Origin: Massilia niastensis DSM 21313
Lineage (GTDB): Bacteria; Pseudomonadota; Gammaproteobacteria; Burkholderiales; Burkholderiaceae_D
DNA: 64,000 bases
Assembly (NCBI RefSeq): GCF_000382345.1
Contig: NZ_KB908077.1
Span: 124,001 to 188,000, forward strand
Direction of reading: 5' to 3'
The notes below the pieces were generated by a model, which saw only the letters and a program-made list of their open reading frames with translations, was not told where the DNA came from and did not search any database. This document shows, piece after piece, positions 45,934-55,793 of this stretch. The translations under genes were made by a program, and so were the position numbers. Each line of letters opens with the position of its first letter. Within the stretch, counting starts at the first letter, position 1.

Positions 45934-48024
45934 ATGCCGAACCGCTGCCTTCATGCCATCCCCGCCAAACGATCGATCATCGCCGCCGCCGTAGCGCTGC
46001 TGGCCGCTCCTGCCTTGCACGCGCAAGAGGCGGAAGGCGCCGCCGCGCCGATCGAAACCGTGCAGATCACGGGCAACTGGCTGGGTTCGGGCCTGCAGAA
46101 CAGCGTGAAGAACTTCGCGGGCGCGCGCACCGTGATGCAGAGGGAAGATATCGACAGTACCGGCGCCGCCACCATCGGCGACGTGCTGCGCCGCATCCCC
46201 GGCGTGCAGGCTACCGATAATTCGGGCACCGCCGGCAGCACGATTTCGCTGAATATCGGCGTGCGCGGCCTGACCGGGCGCTATTCGCCCCGCTCGACCA
46301 TCCTGCTGGACGGCATCCCGCTGGCCGTGGCGCCTTACGGCCAGCCGCAGCTGTCCTTCGCGCCGGTCAGCCTGAATAACATCGAGTCGGTGGACGTGGT
46401 GCGCGGCGGCGGCGCGGTGCGCTATGGTCCGCAAAACGTGGGCGGCATCATCAATTTCCGCAGCCGTTCGATTCCGGATGTTCCCGGCTTCGCCGGCGAC
46501 GCCACCGTGCGCTACAACCACTTCAGCGAAGGCGGCCACAATACCCAGTACAGCGCCTTCCTCGGCACCCAGCTGGATAACGGCCTCGGCCTGGCCCTGC
46601 TGTACTCGGGCCTGGACGGCAGCGGGTGGCGCGCGGGCAGCGATGAAAAGGTCAACGATGTCGCGCTCAAGGTTCGCTACAAGCTGAATCCGCACAGTGA
46701 AATCTACGGCAAGCTGACCTACTTCGACGTGAAGTCGATGACCCCGGGCGGCCTGACCGTGGCGCAGTTCAACGCCAATCCATTCCAGAACACCCGCCCC
46801 ACCGACTTCTGGGACGGCGACCGCAAGGGCGCGGATATCGGTTACCTGAACACGATTTCGTCCACGCAGGAATTCGAGATCAAGGCTTACTACAACGAGA
46901 GTTCCCGCCAGAGCTCGCTGATCAACGCGGCCAGGACCCAGATCACCGTCCAGCCGCGCAACTACCAGGTGCTGGGCATCGAGCCGCGCTATACGCAGCG
47001 CTTCGCCGCCGCCGGCCTCACCCACGACGTGACCGTCGGCTACCGCTTCCTGCGCGAGCGCGGCGACGACAATAACTTCGTGCGCAATGTCGCCACCGGC
47101 GTGAACGGCGCAGCCACGACCTTCGACAACGCCACCGATGCGCATTCCGTGTACATCGATGACCGCATCGCCGTCGGCGCCTGGCGCATCACGCCGGGCA
47201 TCCGCTTCGAGCGCATCCGCTCGGACCGCGTCGGCGCCGCCGCCAACTCGACCTTCAGTACCGAGAACGACAAGTACCTGCCTTCGCTGAACGTGGCCTA
47301 CCTGGTGAATCCGGCGCTCACCGTGTTTGCCAACTACGGCACGTCCTTCGGCCCGGTGCAGAACACGCAGCTCAATTCGCAGACCTCTGCCACTCCGCTC
47401 AAGCCGGAACTGGCCAAGACGTCCGAGTTGGGCGCACGCTGGAAGAGCGGCGCCGTCAGCGCCGAGATGACGGTCTTCCGCCTGAAATTCGACAACCAGA
47501 TCCTGCAGGTGCCAGGCAGCGTGCCGCCCCTGTTCCGGAACCTCGGCGCGACCAAGCATGAGGGCGTGGAAACGGCCGTCGACTACAGCTTCGACGATGC
47601 CGGCGCGCTGGCCGGCCTGAACGTGTTCGCCAACTACAGCTATACCAAGGCGATCCAGGAATCGGGCGCCACCGCCGGCCTGGACGTGCCGTTCTACTCG
47701 CGTAATACCGACACCGTGGGCGCGCGCTACCGCATCGGCGCCTGGACCGTGAACCTGTCCAGCACCCACCAGAGCAAGCAGTATTCGGATGCCGCCAACA
47801 CCGTGGCCGAAGCAGCCAATGGCGGCGTGGGCCAGATTCCGGGCTTCCGCCTGTGGAACGCACAGCTGGTATGGAAACCGGCCGGCAAGCCGGATGTCGA
47901 CATCGCGGTCGGGGTGAACAATCTGTCCGACAAGCGCTATTACACGCGCAATGTGGACGGCAATGCAGGCCGCATGGCCGGCGCGCCGCGCACTGCTTAC
48001 GCGCAGCTGCACGTCGCCTTCTGA
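45934..48024 (+). CDS. FecA-like TonB-dependent siderophore receptor
   Basis: 696 residues from the ATG at 45934, which directly gives a Sec signal peptide (AAAVALLAAPALHAQEA). The plug domain includes ATIGDVLRRIPGVQATD, then GVRGLTGRYSPRSTILLDGIP and RGGGAVRYGPQNVGGIINF (core YGPQNVGGIINF), which resemble the FecA ferric-citrate group. The protein ends in a barrel strand with YAQLHVAF. FecA's N-terminal signalling domain is absent, and no FecI/FecR genes are nearby. With a Fur-like site upstream it is most likely an iron-siderophore receptor. The ligand is not certain. Confidence 0.9.
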   Translation: MPNRCLHAIPAKRSIIAAAVALLAAPALHAQEAEGAAAPIETVQITGNWLGSGLQNSVKNFAGARTVMQREDIDSTGAATIGDVLRRIPGVQATDNSGTAGSTISLNIGVRGLTGRYSPRSTILLDGIPLAVAPYGQPQLSFAPVSLNNIESVDVVRGGGAVRYGPQNVGGIINFRSRSIPDVPGFAGDATVRYNHFSEGGHNTQYSAFLGTQLDNGLGLALLYSGLDGSGWRAGSDEKVNDVALKVRYKLNPHSEIYGKLTYFDVKSMTPGGLTVAQFNANPFQNTRPTDFWDGDRKGADIGYLNTISSTQEFEIKAYYNESSRQSSLINAARTQITVQPRNYQVLGIEPRYTQRFAAAGLTHDVTVGYRFLRERGDDNNFVRNVATGVNGAATTFDNATDAHSVYIDDRIAVGAWRITPGIRFERIRSDRVGAAANSTFSTENDKYLPSLNVAYLVNPALTVFANYGTSFGPVQNTQLNSQTSATPLKPELAKTSELGARWKSGAVSAEMTVFRLKFDNQILQVPGSVPPLFRNLGATKHEGVETAVDYSFDDAGALAGLNVFANYSYTKAIQESGATAGLDVPFYSRNTDTVGARYRIGAWTVNLSSTHQSKQYSDAANTVAEAANGGVGQIPGFRLWNAQLVWKPAGKPDVDIAVGVNNLSDKRYYTRNVDGNAGRMAGAPRTAYAQLHVAF

Positions 48025-48059
48025 ACCGCATCGGCAGTCCGGCCATGCGGCCGGGCTGC

Positions 48060-49004
48060 TCAGATCTTCCATCCTGTGGCGCTACTTACCTCATGTTCAA
48101 GACGCATGCGCTGGATGTCCCGCAATGGCGGCGCACCGAACAGCCTGGCATATTCGCGGCTGAACTGGGAGGCGCTGTCATACCCGACCCGCACGCCGGC
48201 GCTGCCCGCATCCATGTCCTGGCTCAGCATCAGTTGGCGCGCCTCCTGCAGCCGTAACTGCTTTTGATATTGCAGAGGACTCATCCCTGTCACGTTGCGG
48301 AAATGCAGGCGGAAAGTGGACGGACTCATGTGGACGCTCGCAGCAAGCTCGTCAACGCGCAGCGCATGCGAGAAATGCTGTTTCAGCCAGTTCACGGCCT
48401 TTGAAATCTGCTGGCTTGGCGAGCCAGTGGCAACCACGTGCCGCAGCAGCGGGCCGAACGCGCCAGTCAGCAAGCGGACGACAATCTCCCGCTGGACAAG
48501 TGGTGCGACAAAAGGCGCCAACAAAGCTTCGTCGGTCAGGCGAACCAGTCTGATCAGGCAAGCAAGCACCGCGGGGTCGAGCGCCTTGAAGGCAATGGAC
48601 TGGTAGGCGCATTCTTTGGGCGCCTGATCCAGGTTCATATCGGCTGCCAGTTGCAAAACGATGCGTCGATCGATGGACAGCATCAAGCCAAGGAAGGGCG
48701 CTTCCGTACTGGCCACTGTGACGTTCGACACGACCGGCAGGTCGACAGTGGTCAGCATTGCGTCGCCGGGTGTGTATTCGTAGACCTTCTCGCCCAGCAT
48801 CACCTGCTTGCTCCCCTGCGCAATGACCCCCAGGCCGAATCCGTAGATGCAGGGCATCGGCGACGCCGCCACGCTGCGGCGATGGAGCGTCAAGCCGGGC
48901 ACTGTGGTGACATGGTCACCGTTGGTCCGCGTCACCCGGCTGATTTCGCGGGCCAGTACCTCGATCGTGTTCGCCCCCGCCGCCTCATTCGTACTTCGGT
49001 TCAT
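48060..49004 (-). CDS. AraC-family transcriptional regulator
   Basis: 314 residues. An N-terminal cupin-like AraC_N domain (residues ~20-190; FGLGVIAQGSKQVMLGEKVYEYTPG shortened to core GSKQVMLGEKVYEY) senses an unknown ligand. Two C-terminal helix-turn-helices follow (LRVDELAASVHMSPSTFRLHF and AGVRVGYDSASQFSREY). It is divergent from the Tat-exported aldo/keto reductase with 189 bp between them, the usual layout for control of that gene. It converges on the TonB receptor with 35 bp between stops. Confidence 0.9.
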   Translation of the reverse strand: MNRSTNEAAGANTIEVLAREISRVTRTNGDHVTTVPGLTLHRRSVAASPMPCIYGFGLGVIAQGSKQVMLGEKVYEYTPGDAMLTTVDLPVVSNVTVASTEAPFLGLMLSIDRRIVLQLAADMNLDQAPKECAYQSIAFKALDPAVLACLIRLVRLTDEALLAPFVAPLVQREIVVRLLTGAFGPLLRHVVATGSPSQQISKAVNWLKQHFSHALRVDELAASVHMSPSTFRLHFRNVTGMSPLQYQKQLRLQEARQLMLSQDMDAGSAGVRVGYDSASQFSREYARLFGAPPLRDIQRMRLEHEVSSATGWKI

Positions 49005-49169
49005 CGGTAATTTCTACTGAATGATTGATCCTCTGAAGTCTAGCATCGCGCATCGTCCCGGTTGCCGGCGACGTGGGCGCTTCGTTGGAATGTGCAATAA
49101 CTGGCGCGAATCCGGCAAACGCATGGCGGCATCGGCCTGCCACACTGGACGGACGCTGCTCTCAAGTGA

Positions 49170-50389
<1,220 letters not shown>

Positions 50390-50473
50390 TCACGACCTGG
50401 TGCTGGCACCCGGATCGCGGCCCTACTGCACGAAGTCATGTTGATGCGAGACCGGGCCGGGCGGCCCGGCCGC

Positions 50474-51895
50474 TCAGAACTGGAAGTAGATGAAGCCCCC
50501 GGTGCCGCGCGTCATCGCCACCACCATGTAGAGCATGGAGGCGAAGCCGGCACCGAACATCCAGGCCGGACGGGTGTTCGCGTAGGCCATGAACTGGTCG
50601 CGCCACTGCACCGGCGTGAAATGCAGGGCCGCCGCCGCGCCCAGGGCCAGCAGGCCGGCCACCGAGACCGGGAACTGGCCGTCCCTGAAGACGAACAGTC
50701 CCTCGATGTAGCTGGTGGCGAGCGCCAGGTCGGCGCTGCGGAACAGCAGCCGGGTCAGCACCACGACGACGAAGATGAAGGCGACCCGCAGCAGCAGCGT
50801 GTGGCCGCGGTAGACGACCGCGCTTTTCCCCTTGCGGGCCCGGACCTCGTCGCGGAAATGGCCGAGCGCCACCATCGAGCCGTGCAGCAGGCCATAGACG
50901 ACGAAGTTCCATCCCGCCCCATGCCACAGGCCGATGGCCACGAACACGATCAGGAGATTGACGTAGGTGGGCGCGACGCCGGACTGCGCCAGCGGATCGT
51001 ACAAATAATTGCGGAAGAACGAAGACATCGTGATGTGCCAGCGCTGCCAGAAATTGGCGATGCTGGTGGCCAGGTAGGGCCGGTTGAAGTTCACCGGCAG
51101 GCGATAGCCCAGCATGGTCGAGGCGCCGCGCGCCATGTCGGTGTAGCCGCTCAGGTCCAGGTAGACCTGGAAGCTGTAGCCGAACAGCGCCAGCCACAGG
51201 AAGGGCGAGGAAAAGCCGCCCGGGTTGGCGAACGCCGGCTCGACCAGGCAGACGCCGAGCGTATCGGCGAGCAGCACCTTCTTCACGATCCCGCGCATGA
51301 TCAGCGCCAGGCCCTCGAAGCCCTGCTCCCGGCTCACCCGCGGATGCGGTTCGCGCAGCTGCGGCAGGAAGTAGGCGGCGGTGACGATCGGCCCGGACAG
51401 CAGGCGCGGGAAGAAGGCCATGAACATGGCGAAGTCCAGCACGCCGCACGGCTTGTCGAGGCGCCTGTGATACAGGTCGATCGGATAGGTGATCGCCTGG
51501 AAGGTCATGAACGAGATCCCGACCGGCAGCAGGATGTTCACGAAGGGCACCAGGCTGCCCGCGCCCAGCCAGGCGGACAGCGAATTGACCATCTCCCCGA
51601 AGAAGTTCAGGTACTTGAAATAGCACAGCAGGCTGATGCTGAGGACGACCGCACCCGTGATGGCGCGCCTGGCCGCGCCGGCGTCCGGCGCCCGGGCCAC
51701 CGCGTTACCGGCGACGAAATTGATCGCGGTGAGCGCCAGCAGCAGGCCGCAGAAGCGCCAGTCCACCGTGGCGTAGAAATAATAGCTGGCCGCGACCAGG
51801 AGCAGCTTCTGGGCCTCGTGCCTTCCCTGCAGCAGGCGATGCCCGGCCAGCACCAGGACGAAGAAGACGAGATAGGAAAAACCGGTGATATCCAA
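50474..51895 (-). CDS. MBOAT-family O-acyltransferase (DltB/AlgI-like)
   Basis: 473 residues with about ten or more membrane helices. The active-site His is in the conserved stretch GLWHGAGWNFVVYG, and the N-terminus (FFVLVLAGHRLLQ, then LLLVAASYYFYATVDWRFC) fits the DltB/AlgI group. These proteins pass an acyl group through the inner membrane to a periplasmic partner. It begins 10 bp after the stop of the adenylation-carrier-SGNH gene, so the two are an operon. With that partner it supplies the DltB-like step. No alginate or cellulose genes are in the window. Confidence 0.93.
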   Translation of the reverse strand: MDITGFSYLVFFVLVLAGHRLLQGRHEAQKLLLVAASYYFYATVDWRFCGLLLALTAINFVAGNAVARAPDAGAARRAITGAVVLSISLLCYFKYLNFFGEMVNSLSAWLGAGSLVPFVNILLPVGISFMTFQAITYPIDLYHRRLDKPCGVLDFAMFMAFFPRLLSGPIVTAAYFLPQLREPHPRVSREQGFEGLALIMRGIVKKVLLADTLGVCLVEPAFANPGGFSSPFLWLALFGYSFQVYLDLSGYTDMARGASTMLGYRLPVNFNRPYLATSIANFWQRWHITMSSFFRNYLYDPLAQSGVAPTYVNLLIVFVAIGLWHGAGWNFVVYGLLHGSMVALGHFRDEVRARKGKSAVVYRGHTLLLRVAFIFVVVVLTRLLFRSADLALATSYIEGLFVFRDGQFPVSVAGLLALGAAAALHFTPVQWRDQFMAYANTRPAWMFGAGFASMLYMVVAMTRGTGGFIYFQF

Positions 51896-51905
51896 TGCGG
51901 ACCTC

Positions 51906-54626
51906 TTATTTGCGGGCCAGTGGGCTCATGCGATGCGCCAGCGCCGTGTTCTCGAACAGCTCGTGGTAGATGATGCTCGACGCGGTCTCTTCGCCCAGGC
52001 GCGTGAAGTGGGCCGCATCGACGAAGTACTTGGGTCCTCCCGGCATCGTGTTGCCGAGGTCCACCAGGGTTACCCCGTGGTTCGTGGCCACTTCGGCGAT
52101 GGTGCGGTTGAACAGGGAACCTGCCTTGTTCAGGCCCTCGTAATCGAGGCAGTGGTTGTAGAACAGCGCCGTCGTCGCCAGCCGCCTGCCCTCCTCGCCG
52201 TCGCCGGGCTTGAAGGCCCGCGCCACGGTCAGGAGCACCGGTTCGATCCCGGCGGCCGTCAAGCGGGTCACGATGCCGTCCAGGTTGGCCGCATACGAGT
52301 CCGGGAAATGCTTCTCCGGATCGACCGCGCTGGCGCGCACCGGCGTCTCGCGCAAATGCACGGTGTTCTTCGAGATCAGCTCGCGCGACATGACCCAGCG
52401 CGGCAGGCTGGGCGCCGGGAGCGGCTGCAGGTCGGGGATGCCCTTGGCGCTGGCCCGGCAGATGTTCGCCATGTCGTTGAAGCCGGCGTAGACCAGCACC
52501 ATCGTCGGCTGCAGCGGGATGATGCCGCGCTCGACCAGCTGGTCCATCTCGCGCACCGAGTATCCTTCGACCCCGGCATTGATGACGTTCACCAGGCGGC
52601 CCGGCATTTCGCGCCGCAGCCGCTGCTCCAGCAGGCTGGGGAAGGTCGCATCGTTGGTCTTGGCATAGGCCCCGGACACCGTGGACGCGCCCACCACCAC
52701 GATCCTCAGCTCGCCCGGGGCGGGCTTGAGCGGGACCTCGGCGCTGCGAAAGCCGAGCGAATTGGTGGTGAACTCGAGACCGTCGTCCGGATTCTCGTCC
52801 TTCATGTTGGGACGGTAGGTGCGCACGCCGTACTTCTCGTTCATCACCACGGTGCTGCCCTTGGTGACCATGTTCAGCGCGCTGCGTCCCGTCTTCAGGT
52901 ACGAGCGCGCCTGCAAGACCGCCTCGCCGGCCACCAGCAGGCCGAGCATGACCAGCCCGGCCTGGAGCAGGCTGCCCTTGCGCGCGCCCTTGGCGGGGGA
53001 TGCGGCGGCGGCGTCCGGCGCCGGCTGCGCGCCCTGCCGGAGGGCTTCGAGCGACGCGATCGAGCGCGCTTCCCAGTTTTCCGGCACAAAGCCCAGGTGG
53101 CTTTCCAGGGCCAGCGAGAGCTCGACCAGGCTGATCGAATCGCCGCCCAGGTCGAGGAAGCTGTCCGAAGGCCGCACGTCGGCGTTGCCGAGCACCTCGC
53201 GGTAGGCCTCGACCAGCGAGCGCGGCGCGGCGTGCGCGCGCTCAGCCGCCTCGTGGCCGAGCCGCAGCACCGCCCGGTAATCGAACTTGTTCGACGACAG
53301 GACCGGCAGGACGGCGAGGCGGATCACGGCCAGCGCCGACGAGGGCAGCGAGAAACGCTGCGCCAGGCGCGCCTTGAGGTCGTCCGTATCGACCCTGTCG
53401 GTGACGGCGGCGACGATCAGGCGGTCGTCGCCGCTGACGATCCCCTGCACCCCATAGCCGTTGATCCAGCGCTCGATCTCGTCGAGGCTGATGCGCAGGC
53501 CGACGATCTTCGAGAAGCGGCTCTTGCGCCCGATGATGGCATAGCAGCCGTTGGCCTTGCGGCAGGCCAGGTCGCCGGTCCGCAGCTCGCGCGGGCCGCT
53601 GTCCCTGGCCAGGTCGTCCGCCGACTCGGCATAGCCCATCATGACATTCGGCCCGCGGTACACCAGTTCGCCGGGAGTATCGCTGGCGCCGACCGGCGCG
53701 CCGTCCTCGCCCACCAGCTCGAAGCTGCCGCCGGGGATGGGAATGCCGATCGCGTCCACGTTGTCCAGCAGCTGCGCCGGCGGCACGTAGGCCATGCGCG
53801 GGCCGGCTTCGGTCTGCCCGTACATGACGAACATCTGCTTGCCGGCCGCCGCGGCCCATTGTCCGTACAGGCTCACCCGCTCGGCCGGCAGCCGCCCGCC
53901 GGCCTGGGCGAGGTAGCGCAGGGACGGATAGTGGCGCGAACGGAAACCCATGCGCTCCAGCAGGTCGAAGGTGAAGGGCACGCCGGACAGGCTGGTCGCC
54001 CTCTCCTGCTCGAAGAAGGTCCAGAAGCCGGCATCGGCCACCGAGCTCGCGGTCAGCAGCACCGTGGCGCCCGCGTGCAGGTGCGAGTTCAGCACCGACA
54101 TCCCATACGAGTAGTACAGCGGCAGGCTGGTGATGGCGCGGTCGTCCGGCGTGATGCCGAGGTAGTCGGCGATCGAGGCGGCATTGGCCCCGATGTTGGC
54201 CTGCGACAGGCGCACCAGCTTGGGGCTGCCGGTGGTGCCGGAGGTCGACAGCAGGATGCAGAGATCCGGATGCAGCGCCACCGGACGGGCGCTGGCGAGC
54301 TGCTCGAAACCCCAGGCCTGCGCCGAGCGCCGGAACACCAGGGCGGCGCCGTAGGTGACGCTGGTGCGGTCGTCGGCGGCGGTGGACCCCGGCTCGGCCA
54401 GGATCACCGGATGGCCGCCTTTCAGGCAGGCCAGGTAGGCGACCACGCATTCGACCGTATTCTCGGCTTCCACGATGACCAGGCGCGCCGGTCCCGCCAG
54501 CGCGGCCGCCTGGGCGTCGACCGCATCCGCCAGTTCGGCATAGGTCAGCCGCCTGCCGCCGTGACAGACGATGGCGGTGCGGCTTGCGTGTTCACGCAGG
54601 CGGCACGCGAAGAAAACGTCGGGCAT
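51906..54626 (-). CDS. adenylation-carrier-TM-SGNH fusion protein (DltA/DltC/DltD-like functions in one chain)
   Basis: 906 residues. Residues 1-~455 are an adenylation domain: P-loop STSGTTGSPK (127-136), YGQTEAG (269-275), GDL (351-353) and the A10 Lys at 447 in SNKFDY. A carrier domain follows (about 468-530) with the phosphopantetheine Ser497 in LDLGGDSISL. A short linker and one membrane helix (about 553-572) lead to a periplasmic SGNH domain with Ser648 in VVGAST, Asn717 in GFND and the Asp870/His873 pair in DAAH. The order A-T-TM-SGNH, with the MBOAT gene 10 bp downstream, matches DltA, DltC, DltD and DltB functions. The activated acid is unknown; surface-polymer acylation is inferred. 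Confidence 0.92.
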   Translation of the reverse strand: MPDVFFACRLREHASRTAIVCHGGRRLTYAELADAVDAQAAALAGPARLVIVEAENTVECVVAYLACLKGGHPVILAEPGSTAADDRTSVTYGAALVFRRSAQAWGFEQLASARPVALHPDLCILLSTSGTTGSPKLVRLSQANIGANAASIADYLGITPDDRAITSLPLYYSYGMSVLNSHLHAGATVLLTASSVADAGFWTFFEQERATSLSGVPFTFDLLERMGFRSRHYPSLRYLAQAGGRLPAERVSLYGQWAAAAGKQMFVMYGQTEAGPRMAYVPPAQLLDNVDAIGIPIPGGSFELVGEDGAPVGASDTPGELVYRGPNVMMGYAESADDLARDSGPRELRTGDLACRKANGCYAIIGRKSRFSKIVGLRISLDEIERWINGYGVQGIVSGDDRLIVAAVTDRVDTDDLKARLAQRFSLPSSALAVIRLAVLPVLSSNKFDYRAVLRLGHEAAERAHAAPRSLVEAYREVLGNADVRPSDSFLDLGGDSISLVELSLALESHLGFVPENWEARSIASLEALRQGAQPAPDAAAASPAKGARKGSLLQAGLVMLGLLVAGEAVLQARSYLKTGRSALNMVTKGSTVVMNEKYGVRTYRPNMKDENPDDGLEFTTNSLGFRSAEVPLKPAPGELRIVVVGASTVSGAYAKTNDATFPSLLEQRLRREMPGRLVNVINAGVEGYSVREMDQLVERGIIPLQPTMVLVYAGFNDMANICRASAKGIPDLQPLPAPSLPRWVMSRELISKNTVHLRETPVRASAVDPEKHFPDSYAANLDGIVTRLTAAGIEPVLLTVARAFKPGDGEEGRRLATTALFYNHCLDYEGLNKAGSLFNRTIAEVATNHGVTLVDLGNTMPGGPKYFVDAAHFTRLGEETASSIIYHELFENTALAHRMSPLARK

Positions 54627-54743
54627 GCAGGGCTCCTTACCTTGCTGATTGTGGCGAAACTACCAACGCTTACGTCCCGATACCGCACTGGCGCCGATCT
54701 TGCCGCAACGCGCTCCATGCCTTCCGCATACCTCAGGAAAAAA

Positions 54744-54765
54744 TAAGTAGGAAGACTCCTACTTA
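54744..54765. promoter_or_regulatory. palindrome, copy 1 of GTAGGA-N4-TCCTAC
   Basis: Perfect arms TAAGTAGGA and TCCTACTTA around AGAC, about 118 bp upstream of the fusion gene. On the minus strand it is followed by six T, so as RNA it could also act as an early terminator in the leader. The core is repeated exactly at 54834. The 438-bp gap also contains a TGTTTATAAACA palindrome (54867-54878) and is clearly AT-richer than the genes. Confidence 0.6.
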
Positions 54766-54833
54766 GCGTCAGTGCAATTTACTGCAAATAGCGCAGGAAT
54801 TCCCATGCAGCCGCGGAGTTTCGACAGGCCGAG

Positions 54834-54849
54834 GTAGGATCAATCCTAC
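54834..54849. promoter_or_regulatory. palindrome, copy 2 of GTAGGA-N4-TCCTAC
   Basis: Same 12 defined bases as copy 1 with TCAA in the centre; 87 bp from copy 1. Two matching dyads upstream of one operon suggest cooperative binding by a NarL/FixJ-type or similar dimeric regulator. The regulator is not in the window. Confidence 0.55.
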
Positions 54850-55064
54850 GCATCTCTAGTGTAACGTGTTTATAAACATCGCAATAAAAATCGCGGCTTT
54901 CGGTTGCAACTTTGATACAGAGCACTGGATTTTTGAAACTAACAGTACAGCCATGAGGTCGGCATACCGATGTGTTCGCAGGGCACGCCCTGGGATGGCG
55001 GCTGCGATGGACCGGACTGGTATTTCGTGCGCCTGCCGCCGGCACGGCGGCGTAGCATGGGCGT

Positions 55065-55691
55065 ATGAATACCTCGCCACAACTGCGCATCGACGTCTGG
55101 AGCGATTACGTCTGTCCATTCTGCTATCTCGAGCTGCCGCTGCTGCTCCGGCTCGAGGAAGAACTGGCGGGAGAGCTGCATGTCGTCTGGCGCGCCTTCG
55201 AACTGCGTCCCGACCCCAAGCCGACGCTCGACCCGGATGGCGAGTACCTGCACACGACCTGGGAACGCTCGGTCTACCCGATGGCGCGCGAGCGCGGCAT
55301 GCAGCTGGCCTTGCCGCCGGTGCAGCCGCGCAGCCGCCGGGCCCTCGAAGCCGCGGCCTACGCCGAATCCCAGGGCCGTTTCGCGCCCATGCACGAAGCG
55401 CTGTTCCGCGCCTTCTTCGAGGAGGGCCGCGACATCGGCGATGTCGACGTGCTGTGCGCCATCGGCGCGCAAGCGGGCCTGGATGCGGACGCGCTGCGCT
55501 CGGCGCTGGCCGATGGCCGCCACCTCGCCGCGGTGCTGGACGATGAAAAACTGGCGGTCGCGCTGGGTGTGACGGCGGTGCCGATCATGTTCCTGCGCAG
55601 GGTCAACGCCTCGTGGGAGGACGCGATCCAGCTGCGCGGCGCCGTGCCCTACGAGATGATGAAGGGGGCAGCGGCCCGGCTGATGCTGTAG
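55065..55691 (+). CDS. DsbA-family (FrnE-like) oxidoreductase
   Basis: 208 residues, no signal peptide, so cytosolic. The redox motif CPFC is at residues 17-20 (SDYVCPFCYLE) and the cis-Pro loop reads GVTAVPIMF. This matches the 2-hydroxychromene-2-carboxylate isomerase/FrnE branch of the DsbA family. A role in thiol redox or in polyketide-like isomerisation cannot be decided. Its stop codon lies inside the first unit of a REPIN. Confidence 0.9.
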   Translation: MNTSPQLRIDVWSDYVCPFCYLELPLLLRLEEELAGELHVVWRAFELRPDPKPTLDPDGEYLHTTWERSVYPMARERGMQLALPPVQPRSRRALEAAAYAESQGRFAPMHEALFRAFFEEGRDIGDVDVLCAIGAQAGLDADALRSALADGRHLAAVLDDEKLAVALGVTAVPIMFLRRVNASWEDAIQLRGAVPYEMMKGAAARLML

Positions 55692-55766
55692 GGTGGGCAG
55701 ATTCTGCCCACGCGTTCACGCGACGTCCGCCTGTCCCCGCGTGGACGGACAAGCCGTCCACCCTAC
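55688..55766. repeat. REPIN (two REP units in inverted orientation)
   Basis: Unit 1 begins GTAGGGTGG and ends CCACGCG with an 8-bp stem (GTGGGCAG/CTGCCCAC). Unit 2 is its inverse, beginning CGCGTGG and ending CCACCCTAC with the stem GTGGACGG/CCGTCCAC. The shared outer and inner ends with different stem tips are the hallmark of REPINs spread by a RAYT (Y1) transposase encoded elsewhere. Confidence 0.75.
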
Positions 55767-55793
55767 CGGGACGGTCGATGCCCATGGGCGCGC

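Noticed and set aside
50474..51895. Alginate O-acetyltransferase AlgI
   Set aside because: No alginate, AlgJ/AlgX or cellulose genes are present; the partner is an adenylation-carrier-SGNH protein, which fits a DltB-like role better.
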